From an uncultured Methylococcaceae bacterium (GTDB lineage: Bacteria; Pseudomonadota; Gammaproteobacteria; Methylococcales; Methylomonadaceae), in contig CAJAQT010000057.1 of assembly GCA_903944165.1 (NCBI GenBank), forward strand, positions 1-38,176: a stretch of DNA of 38,176 nucleotides. Direction: 5' to 3'. Of this stretch, positions 1 through 9,251 are shown piece by piece. A model generated the notes under the pieces. That model saw nothing but the letters and a program-made list of their open reading frames with translations, was not told the origin of the DNA and did not search any database. Made by a program: the position numbers and the translations under genes. The stretch's first letter is position 1, and each line of letters opens with the position of its first letter.

Positions 1-11
1 TTTTTAAATAA

Positions 12-57
12 AAATTAGGAAATATGGTAATTTCCTATATTTCCTAATTTTCCTAAA
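12..57. repeat. AT-rich inverted repeat with iterated TTTCCTA units
   Basis: Two perfect 14-base arms (12-25 and 37-50) face each other across an 11-base spacer. The unit TTTCCTA also recurs in the same direction near 31-37, 40-46 and 50-56, about one helical turn apart. The block lies beyond the terminator of the integrase operon, inside the integrated element. The spacing suits a protein-binding array (repressor, excisionase or iteron type). Which protein binds it cannot be told from the sequence, and the gene it may control is beyond the left edge. Confidence 0.6.
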
Positions 58-83
58 AACTAACCTGTTGTTTTTTATAGGAC

Positions 84-109
84 AAAAAAAAGAGGCTTAA
101 CGCCCCTTT
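84..109 (-). terminator. Rho-independent terminator of the integrase operon
   Basis: Read on the minus strand, a stem of AAAGGGGC and GCCTCTTT (one G-U wobble) around a 5-base loop is followed by a run of T. It starts 17 bases after the stop codon of the 158-residue gene and so closes the two-gene leftward operon. Confidence 0.75.
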
Positions 110-125
110 CTTGTTTTGCTGTAAT

Positions 126-602
126 TTATACCGATTGCCTTGCTTTTAGCTTCATCCTGTCAAGTAACTCTTTTGCTGGTTTCGCCTCGCTGGATTGCAA
201 CCACTTCTTAAAAGTTTGTTCGTTTTTGCCCCATAAATCAGAGTTCTTTTTTCTCAATTCGTATTGCAGATAATAATGGGTTTGCGTGCCATCATAAATA
301 TTCGGTAAGCATTCTATAAAATGCTGGGTTCTTGCTTTGTCAGCATCGCCCTTTTGTCTTGTTTTTTTATCATCAATCGCGCCAGCATCGGGTATTAGTT
401 CAGGCTGTTGGTCGCGTCCCAATCGCATAGGCGCAGGCAAATCGCACTTTTCAAAATCAATTGTTGAGTTGGTTGCCTTTAATTCAAGTTCATCTTTGTG
501 GCTTTCCGCCTCAAGCTGGCGCAACCGTGCAGTTTTTAAATCGTTTTCACTTTCTGATTTTTGAAAGTGCAAATTTTGATAAATCAAATTGCGTAAATTC
601 AT
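126..602 (-). CDS. Hypothetical protein coupled to the integrase (158 aa)
   Basis: I do not recognise this protein. The chosen ATG at 602 shares its A with the TGA stop of the integrase (TGATG), which implies translational coupling; a GTG one codon earlier is possible. The product is soluble and charged. Its N-terminal third is rich in Glu, Lys and Leu and probably forms a coiled coil. A Pro/Asp-rich linker follows at about residues 55-85. The C-terminal part (about 95-155) is aromatic, Lys-rich and helical and could bind DNA. No signal peptide or membrane segment is seen. A terminator follows directly. Its position suggests an accessory factor of the element, such as a recombination directionality factor or regulator, but that is inference only. 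Confidence 0.6.
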   Translation of the reverse strand: MNLRNLIYQNLHFQKSESENDLKTARLRQLEAESHKDELELKATNSTIDFEKCDLPAPMRLGRDQQPELIPDAGAIDDKKTRQKGDADKARTQHFIECLPNIYDGTQTHYYLQYELRKKNSDLWGKNEQTFKKWLQSSEAKPAKELLDRMKLKARQSV

Positions 603-1669
603 CACACGCCCCCAAATATTTTAGCGTTCATGCTCTCAATAACGCTTGATACATGGCCGTCTGAAAGGTGCGCGTATCGCTTAACCATTTGCAAAGTCTT
701 ATGTCCCAGTATTTCGGCTATTTCAGCTAGACTAGCCCCGTTCATGGCAAGATAAGACGCGGTGCAATGTCTCAAGTCATGCCACGTAAATTCTGTTATC
801 CCTGCGCTTTTTAATGCGCTCGCGTAAGCCTTGCGTAAATCAATCGGCTTTTGTGTGTTTCTCTCGCTTGGGAATAATAGTTGGGTATCAATTCGCCTTA
901 TTTTGGAATGTTCTTTTAACAGCGTTAAGGCTAACCCGGATAAAGGAACGCGCCGCCTGTCCCCGTTTTTTGTTTCGTGCAAAATTAAATAACCGTCCTT
1001 AAGATTCACATCCGGCCATTTAAGCCCCATTAATTCACCTTGTCTCATGCCGCTGGATAGTGCCAGAATTACGCAAGGGTAAAGCAAAGGGTTTGGTGAT
1101 TCTTTACAGGCCTGTAGTAGCTTTATACGGTCGTCATCATCCAAGAACCGAACGCGCCCCCTTGATTCTGTCGGCTTTGTAACTTTGCGCACGGGTGAAT
1201 CTTCCAGCCAGCCCCATTCCTTAACAGCAATGGTGAAAGCATGGGATAGAGCCGCCATGTATCGAACTACTGTGGCCGGGGTTCTTTGTGCGCCTCTTGG
1301 TGTCGCCCCTGTTGCAAGCTCATCCCGATATTGAACAATTAAGGCCGGGGTTATATCAGACAATAAATAGTCACCCATTTTTTCAGACCACCATGTAAGC
1401 TGTTGTTTCTGGTGTGATGCTTGTTTGGGTTTTGTCGGTAACACGTCCTGAATGTATCTATACACCAAATCAGCAAAGGTGTGTTTTTTCGCTTCCGCTG
1501 TTTTGAAGTGTCGCCCCTCTCTAATTGCGCTCTCGGTATTTTGTACCCACTTCTTAGCGTCCGTTTTTCGCTTGAAGGTGGCACGTTGTGCCGGGTAGCC
1601 TTTCAGCCTTACTTCTGCTTTAAAGCTCTTAGTTCCGTCTTGTGCGGTGCGTTCTGTGATAGTTGCCAT
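602..1669 (-). CDS. Tyrosine recombinase / phage-type integrase
   Basis: This is a full-length (355 aa) site-specific tyrosine recombinase of the phage and island type. The N-terminal 60 residues form an arm-binding-like domain with basic and aromatic residues. A SAM-like core-binding domain covers about 62-160, and the catalytic domain about 170-345. The catalytic set is visible: Arg209 in SSGMRQGE, Lys234 in HETKNG, His297 and Arg300 in HDLRH, His323 in LGHKT, and the nucleophile Tyr332 in KRYAHL. The ATG at 1669 has an AGGA ribosome site about 10 bases upstream. The gene lies some 280 bases from a tRNA-Asn fragment and reads away from it, the usual arrangement for an element integrated at that tRNA. 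It appears intact. Confidence 0.95.
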   Translation of the reverse strand: MATITERTAQDGTKSFKAEVRLKGYPAQRATFKRKTDAKKWVQNTESAIREGRHFKTAEAKKHTFADLVYRYIQDVLPTKPKQASHQKQQLTWWSEKMGDYLLSDITPALIVQYRDELATGATPRGAQRTPATVVRYMAALSHAFTIAVKEWGWLEDSPVRKVTKPTESRGRVRFLDDDDRIKLLQACKESPNPLLYPCVILALSSGMRQGELMGLKWPDVNLKDGYLILHETKNGDRRRVPLSGLALTLLKEHSKIRRIDTQLLFPSERNTQKPIDLRKAYASALKSAGITEFTWHDLRHCTASYLAMNGASLAEIAEILGHKTLQMVKRYAHLSDGHVSSVIESMNAKIFGGV

Positions 1670-1750
1670 AATTGTTCCTGTAGGGTAACAATCGGCTTTC
1701 TGATATGATGCTTTCAGCCATTGCTTAACCCAGAATTAAGTTATTGGTAA

Positions 1751-1784
1751 GGCCTTGCTTGGTGCTGGTAACACCTGCAAGGCC
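1751..1784. repeat. Strong stem-loop between integrase and att site
   Basis: GGCCTTGC (1751-1758) pairs perfectly with GCAAGGCC (1777-1784). An inner GGTG/CACC stem (1761-1764 with 1772-1775) surrounds a 7-base loop. It lies in the integrase 5' region, downstream of the candidate promoter, so it would form in the leader RNA or as a DNA cruciform. No T-run follows on the minus strand, so it is not a plain terminator. It may be a recombination arm structure or a leader hairpin limiting integrase expression. Confidence 0.6.
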
Positions 1785-1803
1785 GCTTTGTTTCTAGGGT
1801 TCT

Positions 1804-1834
1804 ATTATATACACGTGGCGCACTCATGGCGCAA
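1804..1834 (-). promoter_or_regulatory. Candidate integrase promoter with paired TGGCGCA sites
   Basis: On the minus strand a TATAAT (1809-1804) is preceded, after a long 19-base spacer, by TTGCGC (1834-1829). Two perfect direct copies of TGGCGCA (1816-1822 and 1827-1833) sit 11 bases apart, one helical turn, across the spacer and the -35 region. That suits an operator or integrase arm-type sites giving autoregulation. The -35 element and spacer are imperfect, so the promoter itself is tentative; the direct repeat is certain. Confidence 0.4.
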
Positions 1835-1946
1835 TTAACTATAAATAAGGGTAATAAATGGCAATAACTGACAATAAGATAAACAGGTTAAGTCATTGAT
1901 TAATTTGTTATTGTTTGTTGTGATGTTTTGCTGATTATTGTTATAT

Positions 1947-1996
1947 TGTGACTGTTAATCACTAGGTCGGCGGTTCGAGCCCGTCCGGGGGAGCCA
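1947..1996 (+). pseudogene. tRNA-Asn(GTT) 3' fragment, att junction of the integrated element
   Basis: The fragment includes the anticodon loop CTGTTAA (1952-1958, anticodon GTT at 1954-1956), the 3' anticodon strand, variable loop, T arm (GGCGG / TTCGAGC / CCGTC), the 3' acceptor strand and CCA (1994-1996). The D arm and the 5' acceptor strand (expected near TCCCCCG) are missing. Upstream bases restore only four of five anticodon-stem pairs. This is the usual footprint of integration into a tRNA gene: the 3' half plus native terminator stays at the distal junction while the element rebuilds the whole tRNA at the other end. The intact gene should lie left of this window. Confidence 0.85.
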
Positions 1997-2004
1997 TTAA
2001 TATC

Positions 2005-2038
2005 AAAGCCTTAGAGTAAAATCTAAGGCTTTTTTTTT
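2005..2038 (+). terminator. Terminator of the split tRNA-Asn gene
   Basis: A perfect 11-base stem (AAAGCCTTAGA at 2005-2015 with its complement at 2022-2032) around a 6-base loop ends in a run of T to 2038. It begins 9 bases after the tRNA CCA, so it is the original terminator of the tRNA gene and marks the chromosomal side of the junction. Confidence 0.9.
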
Positions 2039-2134
2039 GCCTTTAAAAATGCGGGTCAATGCAAGGTCAAGATAGTCAGCGATTATTTTTCTTTTAGCGT
2101 AGTTATTTACCCCCCCCATGAAAATATTTATCTA

Positions 2135-2317
2135 TTACACGGTGGCGTACAGTATGCTGTGATTGCCGGTTTTATTTAAATCAAAACGCTCCATTTTTTT
2201 ATAAAGCGTAGTACGGGTAATGCCCAGTTTTTTTGCCGCGAGCGAAATATTGCCATTACATTCTTTTAAGGCCATTTTTATGCCGTGTAATTCCCAACGT
2301 AAATTTATACGATACAT
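2135..2317 (-). pseudogene. Fis-type helix-turn-helix fragment (remnant of an NtrC-like regulator)
   Basis: The 60 residues match only the C-terminal DNA-binding domain of sigma-54 activators (HTH_8/Fis fold): a helix containing IKMALKECNGN, then ISLAAKKLGI and TRTTLYKKMERF. No AAA+ domain lies upstream in any frame, and the ATG at 2317 has no convincing ribosome site. It sits between the tRNA-Asn terminator and rsgA. The most likely reading is the stranded tail of a deleted regulator gene. A free-standing mini Fis protein is possible, since the HTH itself looks intact. Confidence 0.5.
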
Positions 2318-2350
2318 TAACGTCAAATAACGTATGAAATGAGTGCAGAG

Positions 2351-2377
2351 GTCGCAATAGCGTGAGCGTATTGCGAC
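2351..2377. repeat. 27-base palindrome downstream of rsgA
   Basis: GTCGCAATA (2351-2359) and TATTGCGAC (2369-2377) are perfect arms around GCGTGAGCG. The unit is much more GC-rich than its surroundings and has no following T-run. It resembles a REP-like dispersed intergenic repeat. No second copy is seen in this window. A smaller hairpin, ACGCTG/CAGCGT (2404-2420), lies between it and the rsgA stop and may protect the mRNA 3' end. Confidence 0.55.
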
Positions 2378-2443
2378 GGTTTGAGGCTGACTAATGCGCG
2401 TAGACGCTGATTTACAGCGTTAAAATTATCAGTAGTTTGGTTA

Positions 2444-3331
2444 TTAATGGCTGCCCATTTTTTCTCTTAGTTTTAAAAACCGTTGATAGCGATGGGCGGA
2501 TATTTTTTCTTCTTCAACGGCGAGTCTTACGGCGCAATCTTTGTCTTTAACGTGATGACAATCATTAAATCGGCAGTCATCAAGTAGGGGTTGAAACTCT
2601 CGGTATCCATACGCTAGTTGTGCTTCGGTTAAATCTGCAAGACCAAAAATGGCAACGCCTGGGCTGTCAATTAAGTCTCCACCGTCGGGTAAATGGTATA
2701 AAGTGGCGGCTGTTGTGGTATGGCGGCCGTGTTTGGTGGTGGTTGATAAAGCGTTGGTTTTAAGGGCTTTATCTGGAATAAGTGCATTGGTTAAAGAAGA
2801 CTTTCCTACTCCTGATTGACCAGTAAAAATACTGACTTCATTCGTTAATGCTGCTTTTAATTGCTTCAATCCTGCATTTGTTGCATCTAAGGCACTGATT
2901 CTAAACAATGGATAATCTAAGGATTGATAAATTAACAGTTCTTGTTCTATTTCATACGAGGGTGCTAGATCAATTTTATTGAGGATTAACGATGCTTTAA
3001 TTTGGTATTGTTCACAAATCGCTAGATATTGATCAATCAATAAAAAGTCACAGAATGGCTCGACTGCGAAGACAATAAAAATATTATCAATATTGGCGGC
3101 GACAGGTCTGGGTTTATCGCCTCTGGAAGGGCGTAATAACACCGAACGTCTAGGTAGGATGTCGTCAATACGACCTTGCTGTGGCGCCGAAAGCGTAAAT
3201 TGAACGCGATCACCCACGGCAATGGTTGTTAATTTTCGGCGCGTTTGACAAAGAATAATTTCATTTTTGTGTTCTACGGCAATCCCTTGCCCTAAGTGAG
3301 CAATGACGAGTCCTTCTAATAATTCGGCCAT
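2444..3331 (-). CDS. rsgA: Ribosome small-subunit-dependent GTPase A (RsgA)
   Basis: RsgA is a cytoplasmic GTPase that checks late maturation of the 30S subunit. The GTPase motifs are in the circularly permuted order typical of the family: G4 NKID (118-121), then G1 GQSGVGKS (171-178), then G3 DSPG (222-225). An N-terminal OB-fold covers about residues 1-70. A C-terminal zinc knuckle is formed by Cys253, Cys258, His260 and Cys266. At 295 aa it is a little shorter than the E. coli protein, mainly at the N-terminus. Its ATG shares one base with the TAA stop of the upstream M48 protease (TAATG), so the two are coupled. In many gammaproteobacteria rsgA lies next to orn, as here. Confidence 0.97.
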   Translation of the reverse strand: MAELLEGLVIAHLGQGIAVEHKNEIILCQTRRKLTTIAVGDRVQFTLSAPQQGRIDDILPRRSVLLRPSRGDKPRPVAANIDNIFIVFAVEPFCDFLLIDQYLAICEQYQIKASLILNKIDLAPSYEIEQELLIYQSLDYPLFRISALDATNAGLKQLKAALTNEVSIFTGQSGVGKSSLTNALIPDKALKTNALSTTTKHGRHTTTAATLYHLPDGGDLIDSPGVAIFGLADLTEAQLAYGYREFQPLLDDCRFNDCHHVKDKDCAVRLAVEEEKISAHRYQRFLKLREKMGSH

Positions 3332-4578
3332 TACCGTTTGTTGGTTAAATTGGCGATTCGGATCGCAGCAGGTGGATGACTATAATGAAATGCTGAATAA
3401 AGCGGGTCTGGTGTTAAGGTGCTGGCGTTTTCTTCGTATAATTTTACTAGGCCGCTAATCATTTTATTGGCATCGGCTTGTTGGGCGGCAAAATCATCCG
3501 CTTGAAATTCAAATTTACGTTGAAAATAGGCGCTAATTGGCTGCATAAAAAAAGTAAAGGGCGATGAAATCAGCATAAATAAGAGCAGGGCAGCAGCATT
3601 GGAACGTTGTTCTAAGCTTACCCCTAATCCTGTGTAAAACCATGGTTCATTAATTAACCAGCCTAAAATAGCAAAGCTAATTAAGCTCATTACCGCGCTA
3701 GCGATAAGCATTTTAATAACATGTTTGTGTTTAAAATGACCTAATTCATGGGCAAGAACGGCTTCTAGTTCTTCTTCATCTAAAGAATTGATTAAGTTAT
3801 CAAAAAACACGATTCGTTTGTTTTGTCCTAAGCCAGTAAAGTAAGCGTTGCCATGTCCCGAACGTTTTGAGCCGTCCATGATAAAGATGCCTTGGCTACT
3901 AAAACCGCAGCGTGTTAATAGCGCTTGAATTCGATTTTTTAATGAGCCTTCAGCAATAGGGGTAAAGGTGTTGAATAAAGGCGCTATCACGGTTGGGTAT
4001 AGCCAGCTCATTAATAACGAAAAACCCATTAAAATAGCCCACGCCCATAGCCACCATGCGCTACCAATGCTGTCCATCACCCATAAAATGAGTGCTAATA
4101 ATGGCATACCTATTGCCGCTCCTAAGCCTAGTTGCATAAGGTGATCTTTGATAAATTGCTGTGAGGTGCTTTTATTGAAGCCAAACTTTTCTTCAATGAC
4201 AAAGGTTTGATAAATTTGGCTGGGTAATTCTGCCGCAGACATAACAAAAAATACGCTGGCGGTTGCCGCTATTCCTGCCCAAAAGCTTGAATCAAGCCAT
4301 TGCATCCATAATGAAAAAGTATAGTTAATGCCTCCGCCTAAGGTAAATAGCAATAACATGGTGATACCAAGAATTCTGTCAATTTCACCTAACTGCCCTT
4401 TAGCAAGGGTATAGTCTGCGGCTTTCTGATGAGCGGATAAGGAGACGGTGTGTGCAAAGGCTTCGGGTACCGCTGCTCTGTGTAAGCTGACATAGCGGCT
4501 ATGACGCTGGGCGAGCCAATATTCAATTCCAAAGGATGTGGCGAGTGCCATGATGAAAAGTAAGGTAAAAGTATTCAT
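3331..4578 (-). CDS. Ste24/CAAX-prenyl-protease-1-like M48 membrane metallopeptidase
   Basis: This is an inner-membrane zinc endopeptidase of the M48 family. It is 415 aa with several hydrophobic segments (about 2-16, 66-85, 100-118, 150-168, 172-196, 290-310 and 328-347). The zinc site is HELGH (277-281), with the third ligand Glu357 in the motif FEFQADDFA. The N-terminal half matches the Ste24 N-terminal domain, including EEKFGFNKST (129-138). Bacteria do not prenylate proteins, so the role is probably membrane-protein quality control, as for HtpX; that part is inference. It is the first gene of a coupled pair with rsgA and is divergent from orn. Confidence 0.93.
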   Translation of the reverse strand: MNTFTLLFIMALATSFGIEYWLAQRHSRYVSLHRAAVPEAFAHTVSLSAHQKAADYTLAKGQLGEIDRILGITMLLLFTLGGGINYTFSLWMQWLDSSFWAGIAATASVFFVMSAAELPSQIYQTFVIEEKFGFNKSTSQQFIKDHLMQLGLGAAIGMPLLALILWVMDSIGSAWWLWAWAILMGFSLLMSWLYPTVIAPLFNTFTPIAEGSLKNRIQALLTRCGFSSQGIFIMDGSKRSGHGNAYFTGLGQNKRIVFFDNLINSLDEEELEAVLAHELGHFKHKHVIKMLIASAVMSLISFAILGWLINEPWFYTGLGVSLEQRSNAAALLLFMLISSPFTFFMQPISAYFQRKFEFQADDFAAQQADANKMISGLVKLYEENASTLTPDPLYSAFHYSHPPAAIRIANLTNKR

Positions 4579-4674
4579 AATATTGTCTTAAATTTAAGGG
4601 TTAGACGTAAATATTTGCCAATGCTACACTAACGGTTAACGTTAATACAATTAGCACGGCGCGTAAGGAGTTTC

Positions 4675-5241
4675 ATGGCAGAGGCAAATCAACATTTAAT
4701 TTGGATTGATTTAGAAATGACAGGTTTAAATCCTGACACTGATTTTATTATCGAAATCGCTACAATTATTACCGATAAGGATTTACATGTTTTAGCACAA
4801 GGTCCGGTTTTGGCAATACATCAAACTGAAGAAATTATGCGAGGCATGGATGATTGGAATCAAAAACATCATGGGCAATCAGGATTAATCGAACGCGTTA
4901 AGCAGTCTACAGTGACTGAAAAGATTGCTGAAGACCTTACTCTTGATTTTATTAAACAATGGGTTACAGAAAAAACGTCGCCGATTTGTGGCAATAGCAT
5001 TGGTCAAGATCGTCGTTTTCTTTGTCGCTATATGCCAAAGTTGGAAGCTTATTTTCATTACCGAAATTTAGATGTGTCTACCTTAAAAGAACTTGCTGCA
5101 CGGTGGGCTCCTCAACTTAAAAACGGTTTTAAAAAAGATACTAAACATCAAGCCTTGGACGATATTATCGAATCTATTGAAGAGCTTCGTTATTATCGTG
5201 AGCATTTTATTGTGGCATCACCTGCTGCGCCTATTCGTTAA
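4675..5241 (+). CDS. orn: Oligoribonuclease
   Basis: Orn is a 3'-to-5' exoribonuclease that degrades dinucleotides and short RNAs left by other nucleases; in many gammaproteobacteria it also clears pGpG. The DEDDh residues are visible: Asp12 and Glu14 in IDLEMTGL, Asp112 in [12 protein letters not shown], and His158 and Asp163 in HQALDDI. Length (188 aa) is close to the usual 181-185. A TAAGGAG ribosome site precedes the ATG. A perfect palindrome TTAACGTTAA (4636-4645) and a TACAAT element lie in the 96-base divergent gap shared with the M48 gene. Confidence 0.97.
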   Translation: MAEANQHLIWIDLEMTGLNPDTDFIIEIATIITDKDLHVLAQGPVLAIHQTEEIMRGMDDWNQKHHGQSGLIERVKQSTVTEKIAEDLTLDFIKQWVTEKTSPICGNSIGQDRRFLCRYMPKLEAYFHYRNLDVSTLKELAARWAPQLKNGFKKDTKHQALDDIIESIEELRYYREHFIVASPAAPIR

Positions 5242-5267
5242 CGACTTTTTACGAGGCGGGCCGTGTT

Positions 5268-7254
<1,987 letters not shown>

Positions 7255-7314
7255 TTTTTTGCACATTTACCTTTTTATGTGTAACTCACTATCACTCAGT
7301 TAAATTATTTTCTC

Positions 7315-8727
7315 ATGACTATTACTACACGTTTTGCTCCAAGCCCTACTGGTTATCTTCATGTTGGAGGTGCGCGCACGGCTTTGTTTTCGTGGTTATA
7401 TGCACGCAAACACGGCGGCAAATTTATTCTTCGTATTGAAGATACGGACTTAGAACGATCCACACAAGAATCAGTTGATGCAATCTTGCAGGGCATGGAT
7501 TGGTTGGGTTTGGCTTACGATGAAGGGCCTTATTATCAAACCCAGAGATTTGAGCGTTACAAAGAGGTTATTCAGCAGTTATTAGCTCAAGGCGATGCTT
7601 ATTATTGTTATTGTAGTAAAGAAGAGCTAGAAGCGTTACGTGCTGAGCAAATGGCTAATAAGGAAAAGCCACGTTATAACGGTAAATGTCGTCATGCTTC
7701 TTGTGCAGTAGAGTTAGCCAAGCATCCTGTGATTCGCTTCAAAAATCCTGCTGAGGGCGTGGTCACAATAGCAGACTTGGTAAAAGGCAATATCGTTATT
7801 GCTAATAAAGAATTGGACGATTTAATTATTGCCCGAGGTGATGGGACACCAACCTATAATTTAACCGTTGTTGTTGATGATATGGATATGGGCGTAACCC
7901 ACGTGATACGTGGCGATGATCATATCAATAATACACCTAGACAAATTAATATCCTGAATGCTTTAGGCGCAAGCTTGCCTTTATATGCACATTTGCCAAT
8001 GATTTTAGGTGCTGATGGCAGTCGTTTATCCAAGCGTCATGGTGCGGTGAGTGTTATGCAATTTCGTGACGAAGGCTATCTTCCAGAAGCATTGCTGAAT
8101 TATTTGGTGCGCTTAGGTTGGTCTCATGGCGATCAAGAGGTGTTTTCTGTTACTGAAATGATTACCTATTTTGATTTGAGTGCTGTTAATGGTTCGGCGT
8201 CCATATTTAATATGGACAAGCTACTATGGTTAAATCAACAATACATAATGAATTTAGAGCCAGAAAAAGTAGCCTATCATTTGCAATGGCACATGGCGCA
8301 GTTAGGGCTAGAGGTTGGTAATGGTCCATCATTAGTAGAATTAGTTAAGGTGCAGCGCGAGCGAGCAAAAACTTTAGTTGAAATGGCTGCTATAAGTAGT
8401 TATTTTTATAAAGATGTCGAGGCTTATGATGACAAGGCGGTCAAAAAGAATTTTACTGCTGATGCAGGCAATATTCTTCAGCAGTTACATGATGTGTTTG
8501 CGGCAATTGTAACGTGGGAAGCGAAGGTCATTCATGATGCTATTGTCGAGATGGCCGAGGCATTATCAGTCAATATGGGTAAGCTTGCACAGCCCTTGCG
8601 TGTAGCTATTACAGGTGCTGCGGTGTCGCCAGCAATTGATCTAACGTTAGCCTTATTAGGCAAAGAAAAAACTTTAGTAAGAATTCAAAATGCAGTTATG
8701 TTTATAAGCAATGCAAAGAATCTGTAG
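7315..8727 (+). CDS. gltX: Glutamyl-tRNA synthetase
   Basis: GltX activates glutamate for tRNA-Glu. The class I signatures are HVGG within [20 protein letters not shown] (the HIGH box) and RLSKRHG (the KMSKS box). A zinc-ligand pattern CYC...CRH lies at about residues 98-127, as in the E. coli enzyme. The C-terminal 150 residues form the helical anticodon-binding domain. Length is 470 aa, normal for the family. No strong ribosome site precedes the ATG. Two tRNA-Glu genes follow directly, so synthetase and substrate tRNA are neighbours. Confidence 0.98.
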   Translation: MTITTRFAPSPTGYLHVGGARTALFSWLYARKHGGKFILRIEDTDLERSTQESVDAILQGMDWLGLAYDEGPYYQTQRFERYKEVIQQLLAQGDAYYCYCSKEELEALRAEQMANKEKPRYNGKCRHASCAVELAKHPVIRFKNPAEGVVTIADLVKGNIVIANKELDDLIIARGDGTPTYNLTVVVDDMDMGVTHVIRGDDHINNTPRQINILNALGASLPLYAHLPMILGADGSRLSKRHGAVSVMQFRDEGYLPEALLNYLVRLGWSHGDQEVFSVTEMITYFDLSAVNGSASIFNMDKLLWLNQQYIMNLEPEKVAYHLQWHMAQLGLEVGNGPSLVELVKVQRERAKTLVEMAAISSYFYKDVEAYDDKAVKKNFTADAGNILQQLHDVFAAIVTWEAKVIHDAIVEMAEALSVNMGKLAQPLRVAITGAAVSPAIDLTLALLGKEKTLVRIQNAVMFISNAKNL

Positions 8728-8752
8728 ACGAAGCTAATAATTTCTGTATAAT
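8725..8752 (+). promoter_or_regulatory. Candidate promoter of the tRNA-Ala/Glu/Glu operon
   Basis: TAGACG (8725-8730) and TATAAT (8747-8752) are 16 bases apart, followed by a GC-rich GCCCG discriminator. Such discriminators are typical of stable-RNA promoters under stringent control. The -35 overlaps the stop codon of gltX, and the tRNA-Ala gene starts 16 bases after the -10. Confidence 0.6.
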
Positions 8753-8768
8753 GCCCGTTCTTTGCTGA

Positions 8769-8844
<76 letters not shown>

Positions 8845-8863
8845 AAATGTAAAGCATACGCTA

Positions 8864-8939
8864 GTCCCCATCGTCTAGCGGCCTAGGACACCGCCCTTTC
8901 ACGGCGGTAACAGGGGTTCGAACCCCCTTGGGGACGCCA
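8864..8939 (+). tRNA. tRNA-Glu(TTC), copy 1
   Basis: This is a complete 76-base tRNA with encoded CCA. Acceptor strands are GTCCCCA/TGGGGAC. The anticodon loop is CCTTTCA in a CCGCC/GGCGG stem, giving anticodon TTC. It lies 19 bases after tRNA-Ala. Confidence 0.97.
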
Positions 8940-8975
8940 TTATTTATAGTGTTGTTGTATATTTTTAAAGTTTTA

Positions 8976-9051
8976 GTCCCCATCGTCTAGTGGCCTAGGA
9001 CACCGCCCTTTCACGGCGGTAACAGGGGTTCGAACCCCCTTGGGGACGCCA
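8976..9051 (+). tRNA. tRNA-Glu(TTC), copy 2
   Basis: This is a tandem copy of the preceding tRNA-Glu. It differs only at D-loop position 16 (T at 8991 where copy 1 has C at 8879). A 36-base AT-rich spacer separates the copies, and a terminator follows. Confidence 0.97.
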
Positions 9052-9058
9052 TAAATTT

Positions 9059-9089
9059 AAAAGGTTGCCCAAACAGGCAACCTTTTTTT
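9059..9089 (+). terminator. Terminator of the tRNA operon
   Basis: AAAAGGTTGCC pairs with GGCAACC plus the following T residues around a 6-base loop, and the stem ends in a run of seven T. It lies 8 bases after tRNA-Glu copy 2. Confidence 0.93.
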
Positions 9090-9251
9090 ATGCCTAATTT
9101 TTGTGAATTAAGTAACTAAGATTATTAATTTAAATTTGAGTGACATAAAAAGCATTTAACATGTGCTAGAATTATTTACGTCATATAATTGTAACTTCTA
9201 AAATTATATAGACACTATCAATATAAAAAACAACTTGAGGAATAGTAAATT

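Noticed and set aside
5242-5267. Possible fluoride riboswitch upstream of crcB
   Set aside because: Only 26 bases separate orn from crcB, too short for the riboswitch fold, and no matching conserved elements are seen in the end of orn.
7255-7290. Terminator after serS
   Set aside because: TTGCACAT and ATGTGTAA can pair with one wobble, but the stem is weak and is not followed by a T-run.
8864-9051. Tandem tRNA-Glu copies as a CRISPR-like or mobile repeat
   Set aside because: Both copies are intact tRNA genes with CCA, differing by one base; this is ordinary tRNA gene duplication.
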